DNA of 13,371 nucleotides, taken from an uncultured Lachnospiraceae bacterium (GTDB taxonomy: Bacteria > Bacillota > Clostridia > Lachnospirales > Lachnospiraceae). The stretch is from NCBI GenBank assembly GCA_944376975.1, contig CALWEE010000022.1:1-13371 (forward strand), read 5' to 3'. Below, piece after piece: positions 1 through 6,648 of the stretch. The notes beneath the pieces are model-generated. The model searched no databases and was not told the DNA's origin. It was given only the letters and a program-made list of their open reading frames with translations. Within the stretch, counting starts at the first letter, position 1. Every line of letters starts with the position of its first letter. A program made the translations under genes and the position numbers.

Positions 1-10
1 CCAGCCCTGC

Positions 11-38
11 TTGACATGTCCGGAAACTGCATTATAAT
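11..38 (+). promoter_or_regulatory. Consensus-like sigma-70/SigA promoter facing the operon's 3' end
   Basis: TTGACA at 11-16 and TATAAT at 33-38 are both perfect consensus hexamers, separated by 16 nt, on the plus strand. Transcription would start near 45 and run into the 3' end of the last gene as antisense RNA. An 8-nt palindrome (GACATGTC, 13-20) overlaps the -35 box and could be an operator. No convincing plus-strand gene follows, and no ribosome binding site with an open frame was seen. The hexamers are clear; promoter activity is inferred. Confidence 0.5.
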
Positions 39-46
39 ACAAGCAA

Positions 47-76
47 GGGCAGAACCTCAAAAAAACAGCTCTGCCC
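47..76 (-). terminator. Candidate rho-independent terminator of the operon
   Basis: On the minus strand, 85 nt after the last stop codon, GGGCAGAGCT can pair with GGTTCTGCCC around a 10-nt loop. Seven pairs are Watson-Crick in a row, and G-U wobbles extend the stem to ten. A loosely T-rich stretch (TTGCTTGTATT) follows instead of a clean T-run. The stem is weaker on the plus strand, where the wobbles become mismatches, so the minus orientation fits better. This is the best terminator in the window but not a textbook one. Confidence 0.4.
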
Positions 77-115
77 AGAGTAACTAACAACATATCTTAT
101 ATCAGTTTTTTTGAG
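56..115. repeat. 11-nt perfect inverted repeat, CTCAAAAAAAC / GTTTTTTTGAG
   Basis: CTCAAAAAAAC at 56-66 is the exact reverse complement of GTTTTTTTGAG at 105-115, with 38 nt between. The left arm lies in the loop of the 47-76 hairpin, so RNA from either strand could form a pseudoknot-like or competing structure. The core is a 7-nt A/T run, which lowers the weight of the match. Confidence 0.5.
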
Positions 116-160
116 TTTACACAAAACTTGAAACGGTCTCTGATCCCGAAGGTTTTCCTT

Positions 161-1294
161 TTACATCATTTTATATAATTTCTCAATACATTCTCTCATC
201 CGGTCCCAGGAATACTTATACGATTCCCTGCGGATATTTTCAACAAACGTATCTTTTTTGTTTTCCTCGAAAAATTCCCGGATCTTATCCGCTATAGCCT
301 GAACATTCTCAGCCGGAACAACATAGCCGGTTTGACCATCCATGACAACTTCCGGCAGGCCGCCCACGTTTGTTACGATCACCGGTTTTTCAAAGTCAAA
401 AGCTGTTTGGACAACGGCGCTTTGTGTTGCCGATACATAAGGAAGCACGACAAGATCGCTCGCCTGGAAATATTTTTCCACTTCTGTATCCGGAATATAC
501 GCGTCATATATCGTAACTTTATCCTGTATCTTTTCTTCTGAAAGAATATCCAGATATTCCTGTTTATCCCCGCTGAAACTTCCCGCAATCAAAAGCCTCA
601 AGTCCGCCATATCCTTTATTTTTCCAAACGCTTTCAAAAGATATTGCAGGCCCTTATAGGGTCGCACCAGCCCAAAAAATAATAAAACTTTATCTTCCGC
701 TTTTATTCCCAAAAGTTTTCGAGCCTTTTCCCGGGACATTTCCCCGGTATTAAACAGAGAAAACGATGGAAGGACCGTTTTTACATATTTGGCCTGCTTT
801 TTTATTGAGCGAAGATCCGCCGCGTCTTTTTCAGAATGGACGATGAAGCCATCTCCGCCTTTTAAGACCATTTTAGTCAGCAGACGATCCAATGGAAAAC
901 GCTCATGCGGAAACACATTATGGCACGAATAAATGACCTTTGCCTTTCCAAAAAATTTCCTCATCACCCAATAACAGGGAGCGAAATAGGGATGCCACCA
1001 CTGTATGATGATCAATTTGGGATTCATTTTTTTAATTGTCCGAGCAGACCGGATCCAGTTGAATGGATTCGCGGAATGGATCAAAAATCGAGTATCCTTT
1101 ACTTCCAGATTTTTATTGCTGAAATCTTTTTGCTCTTTTTTGTAAAGAAACTTGGGATATTGCAACTTATAGGACACTGCTTGGACGTGGTATTTCTTCG
1201 ACAGATTTTTACATAAAAGCCCTGTGTAATGGGCAATTCCGCCTTTATACGGATAAACAGGTCCAATAACGACAATATCGTCTAACTTTTCCAT
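161..1294 (-). CDS. GT4-like glycosyltransferase, non-canonical active-site subgroup
   Basis: This 377-aa GT-B glycosyltransferase is the last gene of the operon. It begins VVIGPVYPYKGGIAHYTGLL (8-27), with the glycine-rich acceptor loop. WWHPYFAP (99-106), CHNVFPHE (124-131) and the donor-site FFGLVRPYKGL (206-216, Arg211 and Lys214) follow. Where most GT4 proteins have E-x7-E, this one reads YVSATQSAVVQTAFDFEKPVI (286-306), with no glutamate at either position. NVGGLPEVV (309-317) then follows normally. The YxSATQS form is, as I recall, a recurring subgroup, so it is probably active. The ATG at 1294 lies 21 nt after the previous stop with AGAGGAAG upstream. The gene is visibly more AT-rich than the genes in the middle of the operon, which hints at a separate origin. 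Substrate is unknown; it likely works on the same glycan as the preceding GT2 enzyme. Confidence 0.9.
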   Translation of the reverse strand: MEKLDDIVVIGPVYPYKGGIAHYTGLLCKNLSKKYHVQAVSYKLQYPKFLYKKEQKDFSNKNLEVKDTRFLIHSANPFNWIRSARTIKKMNPKLIIIQWWHPYFAPCYWVMRKFFGKAKVIYSCHNVFPHERFPLDRLLTKMVLKGGDGFIVHSEKDAADLRSIKKQAKYVKTVLPSFSLFNTGEMSREKARKLLGIKAEDKVLLFFGLVRPYKGLQYLLKAFGKIKDMADLRLLIAGSFSGDKQEYLDILSEEKIQDKVTIYDAYIPDTEVEKYFQASDLVVLPYVSATQSAVVQTAFDFEKPVIVTNVGGLPEVVMDGQTGYVVPAENVQAIADKIREFFEENKKDTFVENIRRESYKYSWDRMRECIEKLYKMM

Positions 1295-1315
1295 ACGTTT
1301 TTCTTCCTCTGTACT

Positions 1316-2263
1316 TTATTCTTTCTTATCGCAATCCATTCTTCTCACATGATACTGGATATCTTCCAGCAGCTTCCGATTTGCCGCGATAATGTCTGCC
1401 TGAAGGCCCACGATACCCGTCATAACGCCTAATATGATCATCATGCTGGCAAGGATGAGGGATTGGATATGTCCTGCCCCGCTTCCCTGGAAAAAGAATA
1501 CAAGGAACCGGATACCGATGGCCGCTCCGATCAAAAACAGGATACCGCCAAGGATCGTAAAGAACTTCAGCGGCTTGTACATCATGAATGCCCGAATGAT
1601 CGTCAGCATGGATTTTTTGATATAGCCAAACATGCTGCTGAACAATCGGGACGGTCTCAGCTCGCCATTGGTGCGGATCGGCACGGAAGTGATCGCCATC
1701 TTGTTCCTTCCGGCCTGTACGATTGTCTCCAACGTATACGTATATTCGTTGACCACGTTCGTGCGCAAAGCCGCCTCCCTGCTGTAGGCTCTGAATCCGC
1801 TGGGCGCGTCCGGAATATCTGTTTTCGACGCCTTGCGCACGACCCAGCTGCCCAGATGCTGCAGCTTTTTCTTCAAAGGCGAAAAATGTTCTGTACTGTC
1901 GATCGGCCGCTCGCCTATGACGATATCCGCTTTTCCTTCCAATATCGGCCGCACGATCGTTTCGATATCATCTCCGCAATACTGGTTGTCGGCGTCCGTA
2001 TTGACGATGATATCCGCGCCATTACGGAGGCAGGCGTCCATACCGGCCATGAATCCTTTGGCCAGTCCTTTATTCTGCTTAAAATTCACCACATAATCAA
2101 CGCCCCAGTCTTTCGCCACTTTGACTGTATCGTCCTTGCTCCCGTCATTGATGATCAGATATTCGATCTCATCTATGCCGTCAATATGTTTCGGAAGGTC
2201 GTTGAGGGCAATTTCCAATGTTTCCGCTTCGTTATAACAGGGTATCTGTATGATCAGTTTCAT
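1316..2263 (-). CDS. GT2 glycosyltransferase with two C-terminal membrane helices
   Basis: This 315-aa membrane-anchored family 2 enzyme resembles dolichyl/polyprenyl-phosphate mannose synthases. The catalytic domain has IIQIPCYNEAETL (4-16), IINDGSKDDT (37-46), NKGLAKGF (64-71) and the metal-binding DAD (90-92) in VNTDADNQY. APSGFRAYSREAA (153-165) follows, and two hydrophobic helices (about 231-258 and 264-289) end in a charged tail. It may charge polyprenyl phosphate or add a sugar to a lipid-linked intermediate. Enzymes of this shape often sit beside GT4 enzymes and UDP-glucose dehydrogenase in Firmicute glycan loci. The frame also permits a TTG two codons earlier (2269), but the ATG at 2263 gives the usual N-terminus with AAAGGA about 10 nt upstream, so I chose it. 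The gap to the dehydrogenase gene is 24 nt. Sugar and lipid are unknown. Confidence 0.92.
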   Translation of the reverse strand: MKLIIQIPCYNEAETLEIALNDLPKHIDGIDEIEYLIINDGSKDDTVKVAKDWGVDYVVNFKQNKGLAKGFMAGMDACLRNGADIIVNTDADNQYCGDDIETIVRPILEGKADIVIGERPIDSTEHFSPLKKKLQHLGSWVVRKASKTDIPDAPSGFRAYSREAALRTNVVNEYTYTLETIVQAGRNKMAITSVPIRTNGELRPSRLFSSMFGYIKKSMLTIIRAFMMYKPLKFFTILGGILFLIGAAIGIRFLVFFFQGSGAGHIQSLILASMMIILGVMTGIVGLQADIIAANRKLLEDIQYHVRRMDCDKKE

Positions 2264-2287
2264 CTGCAAGCATTCCTTTCACATCGG

Positions 2288-3604
2288 TTATCTGTCCAGG
2301 TAGAGATAGTCCACCACATCTCTGCCTATGGAATCGTATATCACATGCACTGTTTTAAACTGTTCCGGATCAAAGCAGTTGCGCCCGTCCAGGATGATGG
2401 GGCATTTCATGTATGTTTCAAACAAGCTCACGTCCATCTTTTTCACCGCTTCCCACTCTGTGAAGATGAAGCAGATATCCGCTCCTTTGAGCGTTTCTTC
2501 CAGGGTATCGCAATAGGCGATCTGGTCCGGATAATACTTTTTGTAATTATTGACGCCGACCGGATCCCACGCCTTAACTTTTGCGCCGTCTTCCAACATG
2601 ATCGGGATGTTCACCAGCGAGGGCGCTTCCCTCAGGTCGTCGGTGCCCGGTTTAAAGGTCAGGCCCAGGACCGCCACCGTCAGCCCGTCAAAACTATCGT
2701 AATATTTTCGGGCTTTTTTGATCAGTTTGAGTTTCTGGTTTTCGTTGACCTCAATGGCCGCTTTGATCGTTTTGATCTCGTTATCGTTAAAGGAAGCCAG
2801 CCAACTCAGCGCCTTTGTATCTTTCGGGAAACAGGAGCCACCATAGCCGATGCCCGCGTGGAGGAACTTGTCGCCGATCCGTTTGTCAAAGCCCATGCCT
2901 TTAGCTACGTCTTCCACATTCGCGCCTACGGTTTCGCACAGGTTGGCGATCTCATTGATGTAAGAGATCTTTAAAGCCAGGAAATCGTTGGACGCGTATT
3001 TGATCATCTCCGCGCTGCGCCGGTTCGTCACAAGCTTGGGCGCTTCAAAATCTTTATAAACTTCTTTAAGCACTTTTCCTGCTTCCGGATTTTCCACGCC
3101 GATGACAATGCGGGACGCGTGCAGGGTGTCTCTGACCGCTGTTCCCTGAGCCAGGAATTCCGGGTTGGACGCCACGTCCACTTTGACCGGATGTTTCAGA
3201 CGGGATATGATATAATTTTCGATCTTATCGTTCGTTCCGATGGGCACGGTCGACTTCACCACGACGACACAGTCCTTTTCCACCGATTCCCCGATCTGTC
3301 CGGCCACGGTATAGACATACGTCAAGTTTGCCGATCCGTCTCTTTTTTCCGGCGTTCCCACGCCGATGAAGATCACATCCGCGTTTTTATAGGCTGATCT
3401 GTAATCGGTCGTAAAGGTGAGGCGATCCATGCACTGCCCCATCAATTCTTCCAGTCCTTCTTCGTATATGGGCGACTTGCCCTGCCGCATCAGTCGGATC
3501 TTATCTTCATCCACATCCACACACCAGACATGATGCCCTTTGGACGCCAGGCAAACGCCTGTGACAAGACCCACATATCCGGTACCCGCTACTGCTATGT
3601 TCAT
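2288..3604 (-). CDS. ugd: UDP-glucose 6-dehydrogenase
   Basis: This 438-aa cytoplasmic enzyme oxidises UDP-glucose to UDP-glucuronate with two NAD+, supplying an acidic sugar donor. The N-terminal Rossmann domain begins with GTGYVG (7-12). PIYEEGLEELM (45-55), GVGTPEKRDG (81-90), KSTVPIGT (117-124) and NPEFLAQGTAV (147-157) follow. The central part has IKYASNDFLALKISYINE (201-218), and the catalytic cysteine is Cys258 in GYGGSCFPKDT. The C-terminal domain has LGLTFKPGTDDLREAP (313-328) and DGRNCFD (406-412). The close relatives GDP-mannose and UDP-ManNAc dehydrogenases share the fold. The match to UDP-glucose dehydrogenases across these motifs is good, but substrate cannot be proved from sequence. 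A 451-aa frame from 3643 was rejected because AGGAGG precedes the ATG at 3604 and the candidate promoter starts transcription downstream of 3643. It leads a possible three-gene subunit with the two glycosyltransferases that follow. Confidence 0.95.
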   Translation of the reverse strand: MNIAVAGTGYVGLVTGVCLASKGHHVWCVDVDEDKIRLMRQGKSPIYEEGLEELMGQCMDRLTFTTDYRSAYKNADVIFIGVGTPEKRDGSANLTYVYTVAGQIGESVEKDCVVVVKSTVPIGTNDKIENYIISRLKHPVKVDVASNPEFLAQGTAVRDTLHASRIVIGVENPEAGKVLKEVYKDFEAPKLVTNRRSAEMIKYASNDFLALKISYINEIANLCETVGANVEDVAKGMGFDKRIGDKFLHAGIGYGGSCFPKDTKALSWLASFNDNEIKTIKAAIEVNENQKLKLIKKARKYYDSFDGLTVAVLGLTFKPGTDDLREAPSLVNIPIMLEDGAKVKAWDPVGVNNYKKYYPDQIAYCDTLEETLKGADICFIFTEWEAVKKMDVSLFETYMKCPIILDGRNCFDPEQFKTVHVIYDSIGRDVVDYLYLDR

Positions 3605-3610
3605 AATTTC

Positions 3611-3616
3611 CCTCCT
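3611..3616 (-). promoter_or_regulatory. Ribosome binding site fixing the UDP-glucose dehydrogenase start
   Basis: A perfect AGGAGG on the minus strand sits 6 nt before the ATG at 3604. It lies inside a longer reading frame opening at 3643 and shows that the longer frame is not the true start. From 3604 the protein begins directly with the NAD-binding strand MNIAVAGTGYVG. Confidence 0.85.
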
Positions 3617-3641
3617 GCTGATCTTTTGTAACACTTTCTTC

Positions 3642-3670
3642 ATTATACTTTAAAAAAAGTTTAAATACAA
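3642..3670 (-). promoter_or_regulatory. Candidate internal promoter upstream of UDP-glucose dehydrogenase
   Basis: The 79-nt gap between the GT-C-like gene and the UDP-glucose dehydrogenase gene is strikingly AT-rich. On the minus strand it holds a perfect TATAAT at 3647-3642 with TTGTAT at 3670-3665, 17 nt upstream. That is a weak -35 (three of six matches) with ideal spacing. Transcription would begin near 3635 and leave a leader of about 30 nt before the ATG at 3604. It would let the last three genes be expressed apart from the upstream operon. No terminator-like hairpin is seen here, so read-through is also expected. Confidence 0.45.
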
Positions 3671-3683
3671 TATTAATAAATTG

Positions 3684-5855
3684 CTAATATATGTCTGCCT
3701 TGGTCAGATACATCTGCTCGACGTTTACCGTATTGTCCTTATATATATAAACTCTGAATTCCATTCGCGCCATATCTTCGTCCAGGGTAAACGGTACGTC
3801 AATGTTTGCGTCGTCTTTTTTTATATCCACTTTGGCAAACGGCTGTCCATTGCTGCATACGTCCACATATCCGATCGGATCCGTTTCCGAAACCGCGTGG
3901 TCTTCCGATACATCGAGCCGGATATCCAGAACATAGCTGCCTTCAGCTAATTCCATATACGGCCCATAGACAAGAAATCCCTCCTGTCCATGGTTGTTCC
4001 AGCCTTCCGATATATCGCGTGTCTGGGAAGCCATATTCCTGTCACTCAACAGATCGTACCGATCTTCGTTATTTAAGATGTGGACCCCATCTTCCAGGAT
4101 CGTCTCCGCTTCCATGCTGTCCGCGTCTGCCGCGAGGATCAGATCCTGCCATTTATACAGCAGCAGATTACCGTCCATGCAGTCAAAAATATCTTCCACG
4201 TTATAGATCCGCCATGTACTTGTCAAGTCCGGATCCGCCTGCTGCCGCAGGTCGTGATAATTGACACGCGCGTCCGGCAGCATAAACTGTACATATTGGA
4301 TGCTTCTGCTGTCCCAGTCGTCATACTCCGTCACATAATCAATGGATATTTCTTCTGTCCCATACGTTTCTATGATATCGGTCAGCTCTTTGACGGTGTA
4401 AAGCGATGTCTGGGCGCCGACGATCACTTTCTGTATATAAAACGCGGTTGACAGCCAAAAAATCCCGCAGACGCCCAGAAGGATCCACCGGAATCTCTGG
4501 ATCTTGCGATAAAAGACCGCGTAGGCCGCGATCATTAAAACGGAAACAGCGCCCAAAAACACCTCCAGTTTCACTGTGGAATATACGCCGTTTTCTCCAT
4601 CTTTATAAAACAGGCTCACGCCCACATTGGGGATAATATTAAACTCGGCAGTGGGCACATAGCGCATACGAAAAGCGGTCAGACCGCCAAGCAGGAGCAA
4701 GATGGCCAGGCACAGGCCATACTCCCGTATACGGAGTTTGCCCGACATCAGTACCCAAAACCCGATCAGGATACTGGGACCGATCACGTATTCCGTATAT
4801 CTTCCGTAAATGACGCTGTCGATCCGGTCGCCGTTGAGCATGAACACCGTGCCGATACCCAGAGCGAACAACAGCGATAAAAGCGCGAACAGCCCGAATA
4901 CGGTCACGCCGTCGCAAAACCCTTTCCCTTCTTTCGCTCGAAAGGCCAACAGCCATTTCTTCAAAAGATAATATATGGCCGCGAACACGATCCCCAATGT
5001 GGCGGCGCCGACATAAAACAGTTTGCCCATGAATCCGGTAAGCGCTTTTGCCATGCCGCCCCATGAAGTCAATATTTCTTTTATCTTGTCATATTGCCCT
5101 GAAAAATCATTTCCCGTGACCGATCCGCTGCCTTGATACAGCACATTTATCAAATGATCTTTCAGAGAAAAATGGATCAGGATCATAGAAACGATAACGA
5201 TAAAAAAACAGAGCACATGGATCTTGCGGACCTTTTCGCATATGGCCATGACAAGCAGCACGATAGCCGACGCCGCTATGACTGCCAGACTTCGCTGATG
5301 CACCATGAACATATATGACGCTGTCAGACCTGACAGTATGGCTTTAAAGCAGGAAGGTTTTTCCCATAACATATAAATAAGCGCCGCTTCTGCCCAAAAC
5401 AGCAGATACATGCACGTTTCCGTCCAATTTATCTGAGTCTGGACGATGTTCGCGGAGTAAACCGTTGTCAGCCCGGCCAAGATACAGATCCAATATCCGC
5501 GTATATCCGTAAAAATCTTTTTAATGATATAAGCCGTTATGAAATAGGAAAGCACGAGAAATACGGCGTTGACTACGACCGAAGCTTTATAAAGGATCTC
5601 CGGTCCTGAAAAAGCTTTCATCAACACGGACAATATCACGCTGTAACCATAGGAATAATAATAACTGTGGGCCGTCACATCGCTCCAGTCTTTTCCGGAC
5701 ATAAGCGCTCCCGCCGCCCAGTAGCCGTATTCGTCATTTAAAATGTGAATGATATTCAGTTTATCCAGATCATATAAAACCAATATGAAAAGTACCACCG
5801 CTCCCAAAAGCAACGGTCCCTTTTGTACGATCTGCTGCCAGGACATTTTTTTCAT
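3684..5855 (-). CDS. GT-C-like membrane glycosyltransferase with large outer C-terminal domain
   Basis: This 723-aa membrane protein (counted from the ATG at 5855) probably transfers a sugar from a polyprenyl-phosphate donor to a glycan outside the membrane. About twelve hydrophobic helices span residues 13-475. The first outer loop has NDEYGYW (40-46), an acidic pair placed as in GT39/GT83-type GT-C enzymes, and then YYYSYGYSV (65-73). After the last helix comes a soluble domain of about 250 residues. Its end, from YGPYMELAEGSYVL, looks like a beta-sandwich of the carbohydrate-binding type. Two starts are possible: ATG at 5873, with no clear ribosome binding site, and ATG at 5855, with GGAG 10 nt upstream; I prefer the second. 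It follows the Alg5-like gene by 30 nt, a natural donor-maker and donor-user pair. The stop (TAG) is followed by an AT-rich gap and a candidate promoter. The activity is inferred from topology and context. Confidence 0.85.
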   Translation of the reverse strand: MKKMSWQQIVQKGPLLLGAVVLFILVLYDLDKLNIIHILNDEYGYWAAGALMSGKDWSDVTAHSYYYSYGYSVILSVLMKAFSGPEILYKASVVVNAVFLVLSYFITAYIIKKIFTDIRGYWICILAGLTTVYSANIVQTQINWTETCMYLLFWAEAALIYMLWEKPSCFKAILSGLTASYMFMVHQRSLAVIAASAIVLLVMAICEKVRKIHVLCFFIVIVSMILIHFSLKDHLINVLYQGSGSVTGNDFSGQYDKIKEILTSWGGMAKALTGFMGKLFYVGAATLGIVFAAIYYLLKKWLLAFRAKEGKGFCDGVTVFGLFALLSLLFALGIGTVFMLNGDRIDSVIYGRYTEYVIGPSILIGFWVLMSGKLRIREYGLCLAILLLLGGLTAFRMRYVPTAEFNIIPNVGVSLFYKDGENGVYSTVKLEVFLGAVSVLMIAAYAVFYRKIQRFRWILLGVCGIFWLSTAFYIQKVIVGAQTSLYTVKELTDIIETYGTEEISIDYVTEYDDWDSRSIQYVQFMLPDARVNYHDLRQQADPDLTSTWRIYNVEDIFDCMDGNLLLYKWQDLILAADADSMEAETILEDGVHILNNEDRYDLLSDRNMASQTRDISEGWNNHGQEGFLVYGPYMELAEGSYVLDIRLDVSEDHAVSETDPIGYVDVCSNGQPFAKVDIKKDDANIDVPFTLDEDMARMEFRVYIYKDNTVNVEQMYLTKADIY

Positions 5856-5885
5856 GATCTTCAGGCTCCACATTCTTTACACCGT

Positions 5886-6620
5886 TTATCTGTACGCTTT
5901 CTTGACTTTCGCCCTCCAGAATATCTTCCATGTATCCCGGAACGCTTTCCATATATCTTTCATACGTATCCGCCCCATGCCGTTCTGCCGGGTGAACACG
6001 AGCCGCACCGGCATCTCCATGATACGGAAGCCTCTGGAATTGACCGCGATCAGTATCTCGATATCATACGCGAAACCGTTTGTCATGATCCGGTCGATGA
6101 CCGGCTTCAGAGCCTCCGCTTTAAAGATCTTGATGCCGGTCTGCGTATCCTTCACGTTCAGTCGGAACAAAAGCTTCAGCATGAGATAATAGCCTGTGCT
6201 GATCACCTTCCGTATAAACGGATAGTCGATCCGGGAATCTTTGTGCATCTTGGATCCGATGACCACGTCCGCCTGATCCGCCTTAAGCGGCTTCATGTAA
6301 TCTTTCAGCTGTTCCGGCGGAAGGTCCAGATCGGAATCCAGGAAGGCGATATAGCGTCCTTTTGCTGTCTTCACGCCCGCTTTGATGGCGCCGCCTTTTC
6401 CCCGGTTCTTCGTATAGCTGACCATACGAAGTTCCGGCAGTTCCCTTCCCGCTCTTTGGATCTCTTCCGCCGTGTTGTCATGGCTGCCGTCGTTTACCGC
6501 GATGATCTCAAAATCATCGCAGAATCCGGAAACGGCCAAACACACTTTTTTTATATTTTCATAGATATTTTCGCCTTCATTATAAGCCGGCATGATGACT
6601 GAAAGTTCTTTTCCATACAT
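5886..6620 (-). CDS. GT2 polyprenyl-phosphate sugar synthase, Alg5/DPG-synthase-like
   Basis: This 244-aa family 2 glycosyltransferase most likely moves a sugar from a nucleotide donor to undecaprenyl phosphate on the inner face of the membrane. It has the opening SVIMPAYNEGENI, then AVNDGSHDNT (41-50), NRGKGGAIKAG (72-82), the metal-binding DSD in AFLDSDLDLP, and DTQTGIKIF (158-166). These are hallmarks of dolichyl-phosphate beta-glucosyltransferase-type enzymes. It has no C-terminal membrane helices, only a basic tail. An in-frame ATG at 6641 would add seven residues, but it has no ribosome binding site. GGGAGGAAG at 6639-6631 sits upstream of the ATG at 6620, so I chose the latter, giving a 28-nt gap to the previous gene. 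Its neighbours on both sides are polytopic membrane proteins that could use its product. The exact sugar is unknown. Confidence 0.9.
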   Translation of the reverse strand: MYGKELSVIMPAYNEGENIYENIKKVCLAVSGFCDDFEIIAVNDGSHDNTAEEIQRAGRELPELRMVSYTKNRGKGGAIKAGVKTAKGRYIAFLDSDLDLPPEQLKDYMKPLKADQADVVIGSKMHKDSRIDYPFIRKVISTGYYLMLKLLFRLNVKDTQTGIKIFKAEALKPVIDRIMTNGFAYDIEILIAVNSRGFRIMEMPVRLVFTRQNGMGRIRMKDIWKAFRDTWKIFWRAKVKKAYR

Positions 6621-6630
6621 TGTCCTAAAT

Positions 6631-6639
6631 CTTCCTCCC
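6631..6639 (-). promoter_or_regulatory. Ribosome binding site deciding the Alg5-like start
   Basis: GGGAGGAAG on the minus strand lies 10 nt before the ATG at 6620 and is the only good Shine-Dalgarno match in the gap. It falls inside the longer reading frame that would begin at 6641, which argues against that longer start. The spacing is a little long, so the choice is likely rather than certain. Confidence 0.55.
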
Positions 6640-6648
6640 ATGAAACTT

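Noticed and set aside
30..62. Minus-strand TATAAT with TTGAGG 18 nt upstream, as a promoter leading out of the window
   Set aside because: The -10 arises because the box at 33-38 is nearly symmetrical, the -35 match is partial, and it overlaps the candidate terminator. Any gene it would serve is outside the window.
1463..2974. 503-codon open frame on the plus strand across the GT2 and UDP-glucose dehydrogenase genes
   Set aside because: It lies fully antisense to two genes with intact catalytic motifs, and its translation is rich in His, Arg, Phe and Asp with no recognisable domain. It reads as a by-product of codon choice.
3605..3643. Upstream extension of UDP-glucose dehydrogenase by 13 residues
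   Set aside because: AGGAGG sits 6 nt before the internal ATG at 3604, the extension precedes the NAD-binding strand, and the likely transcription start lies inside it.
5823..6602. 259-codon plus-strand open frame opposite the Alg5-like gene
   Set aside because: It is antisense to a gene with clear GT2 motifs. Its Arg/His/Phe-rich translation has no family signature.
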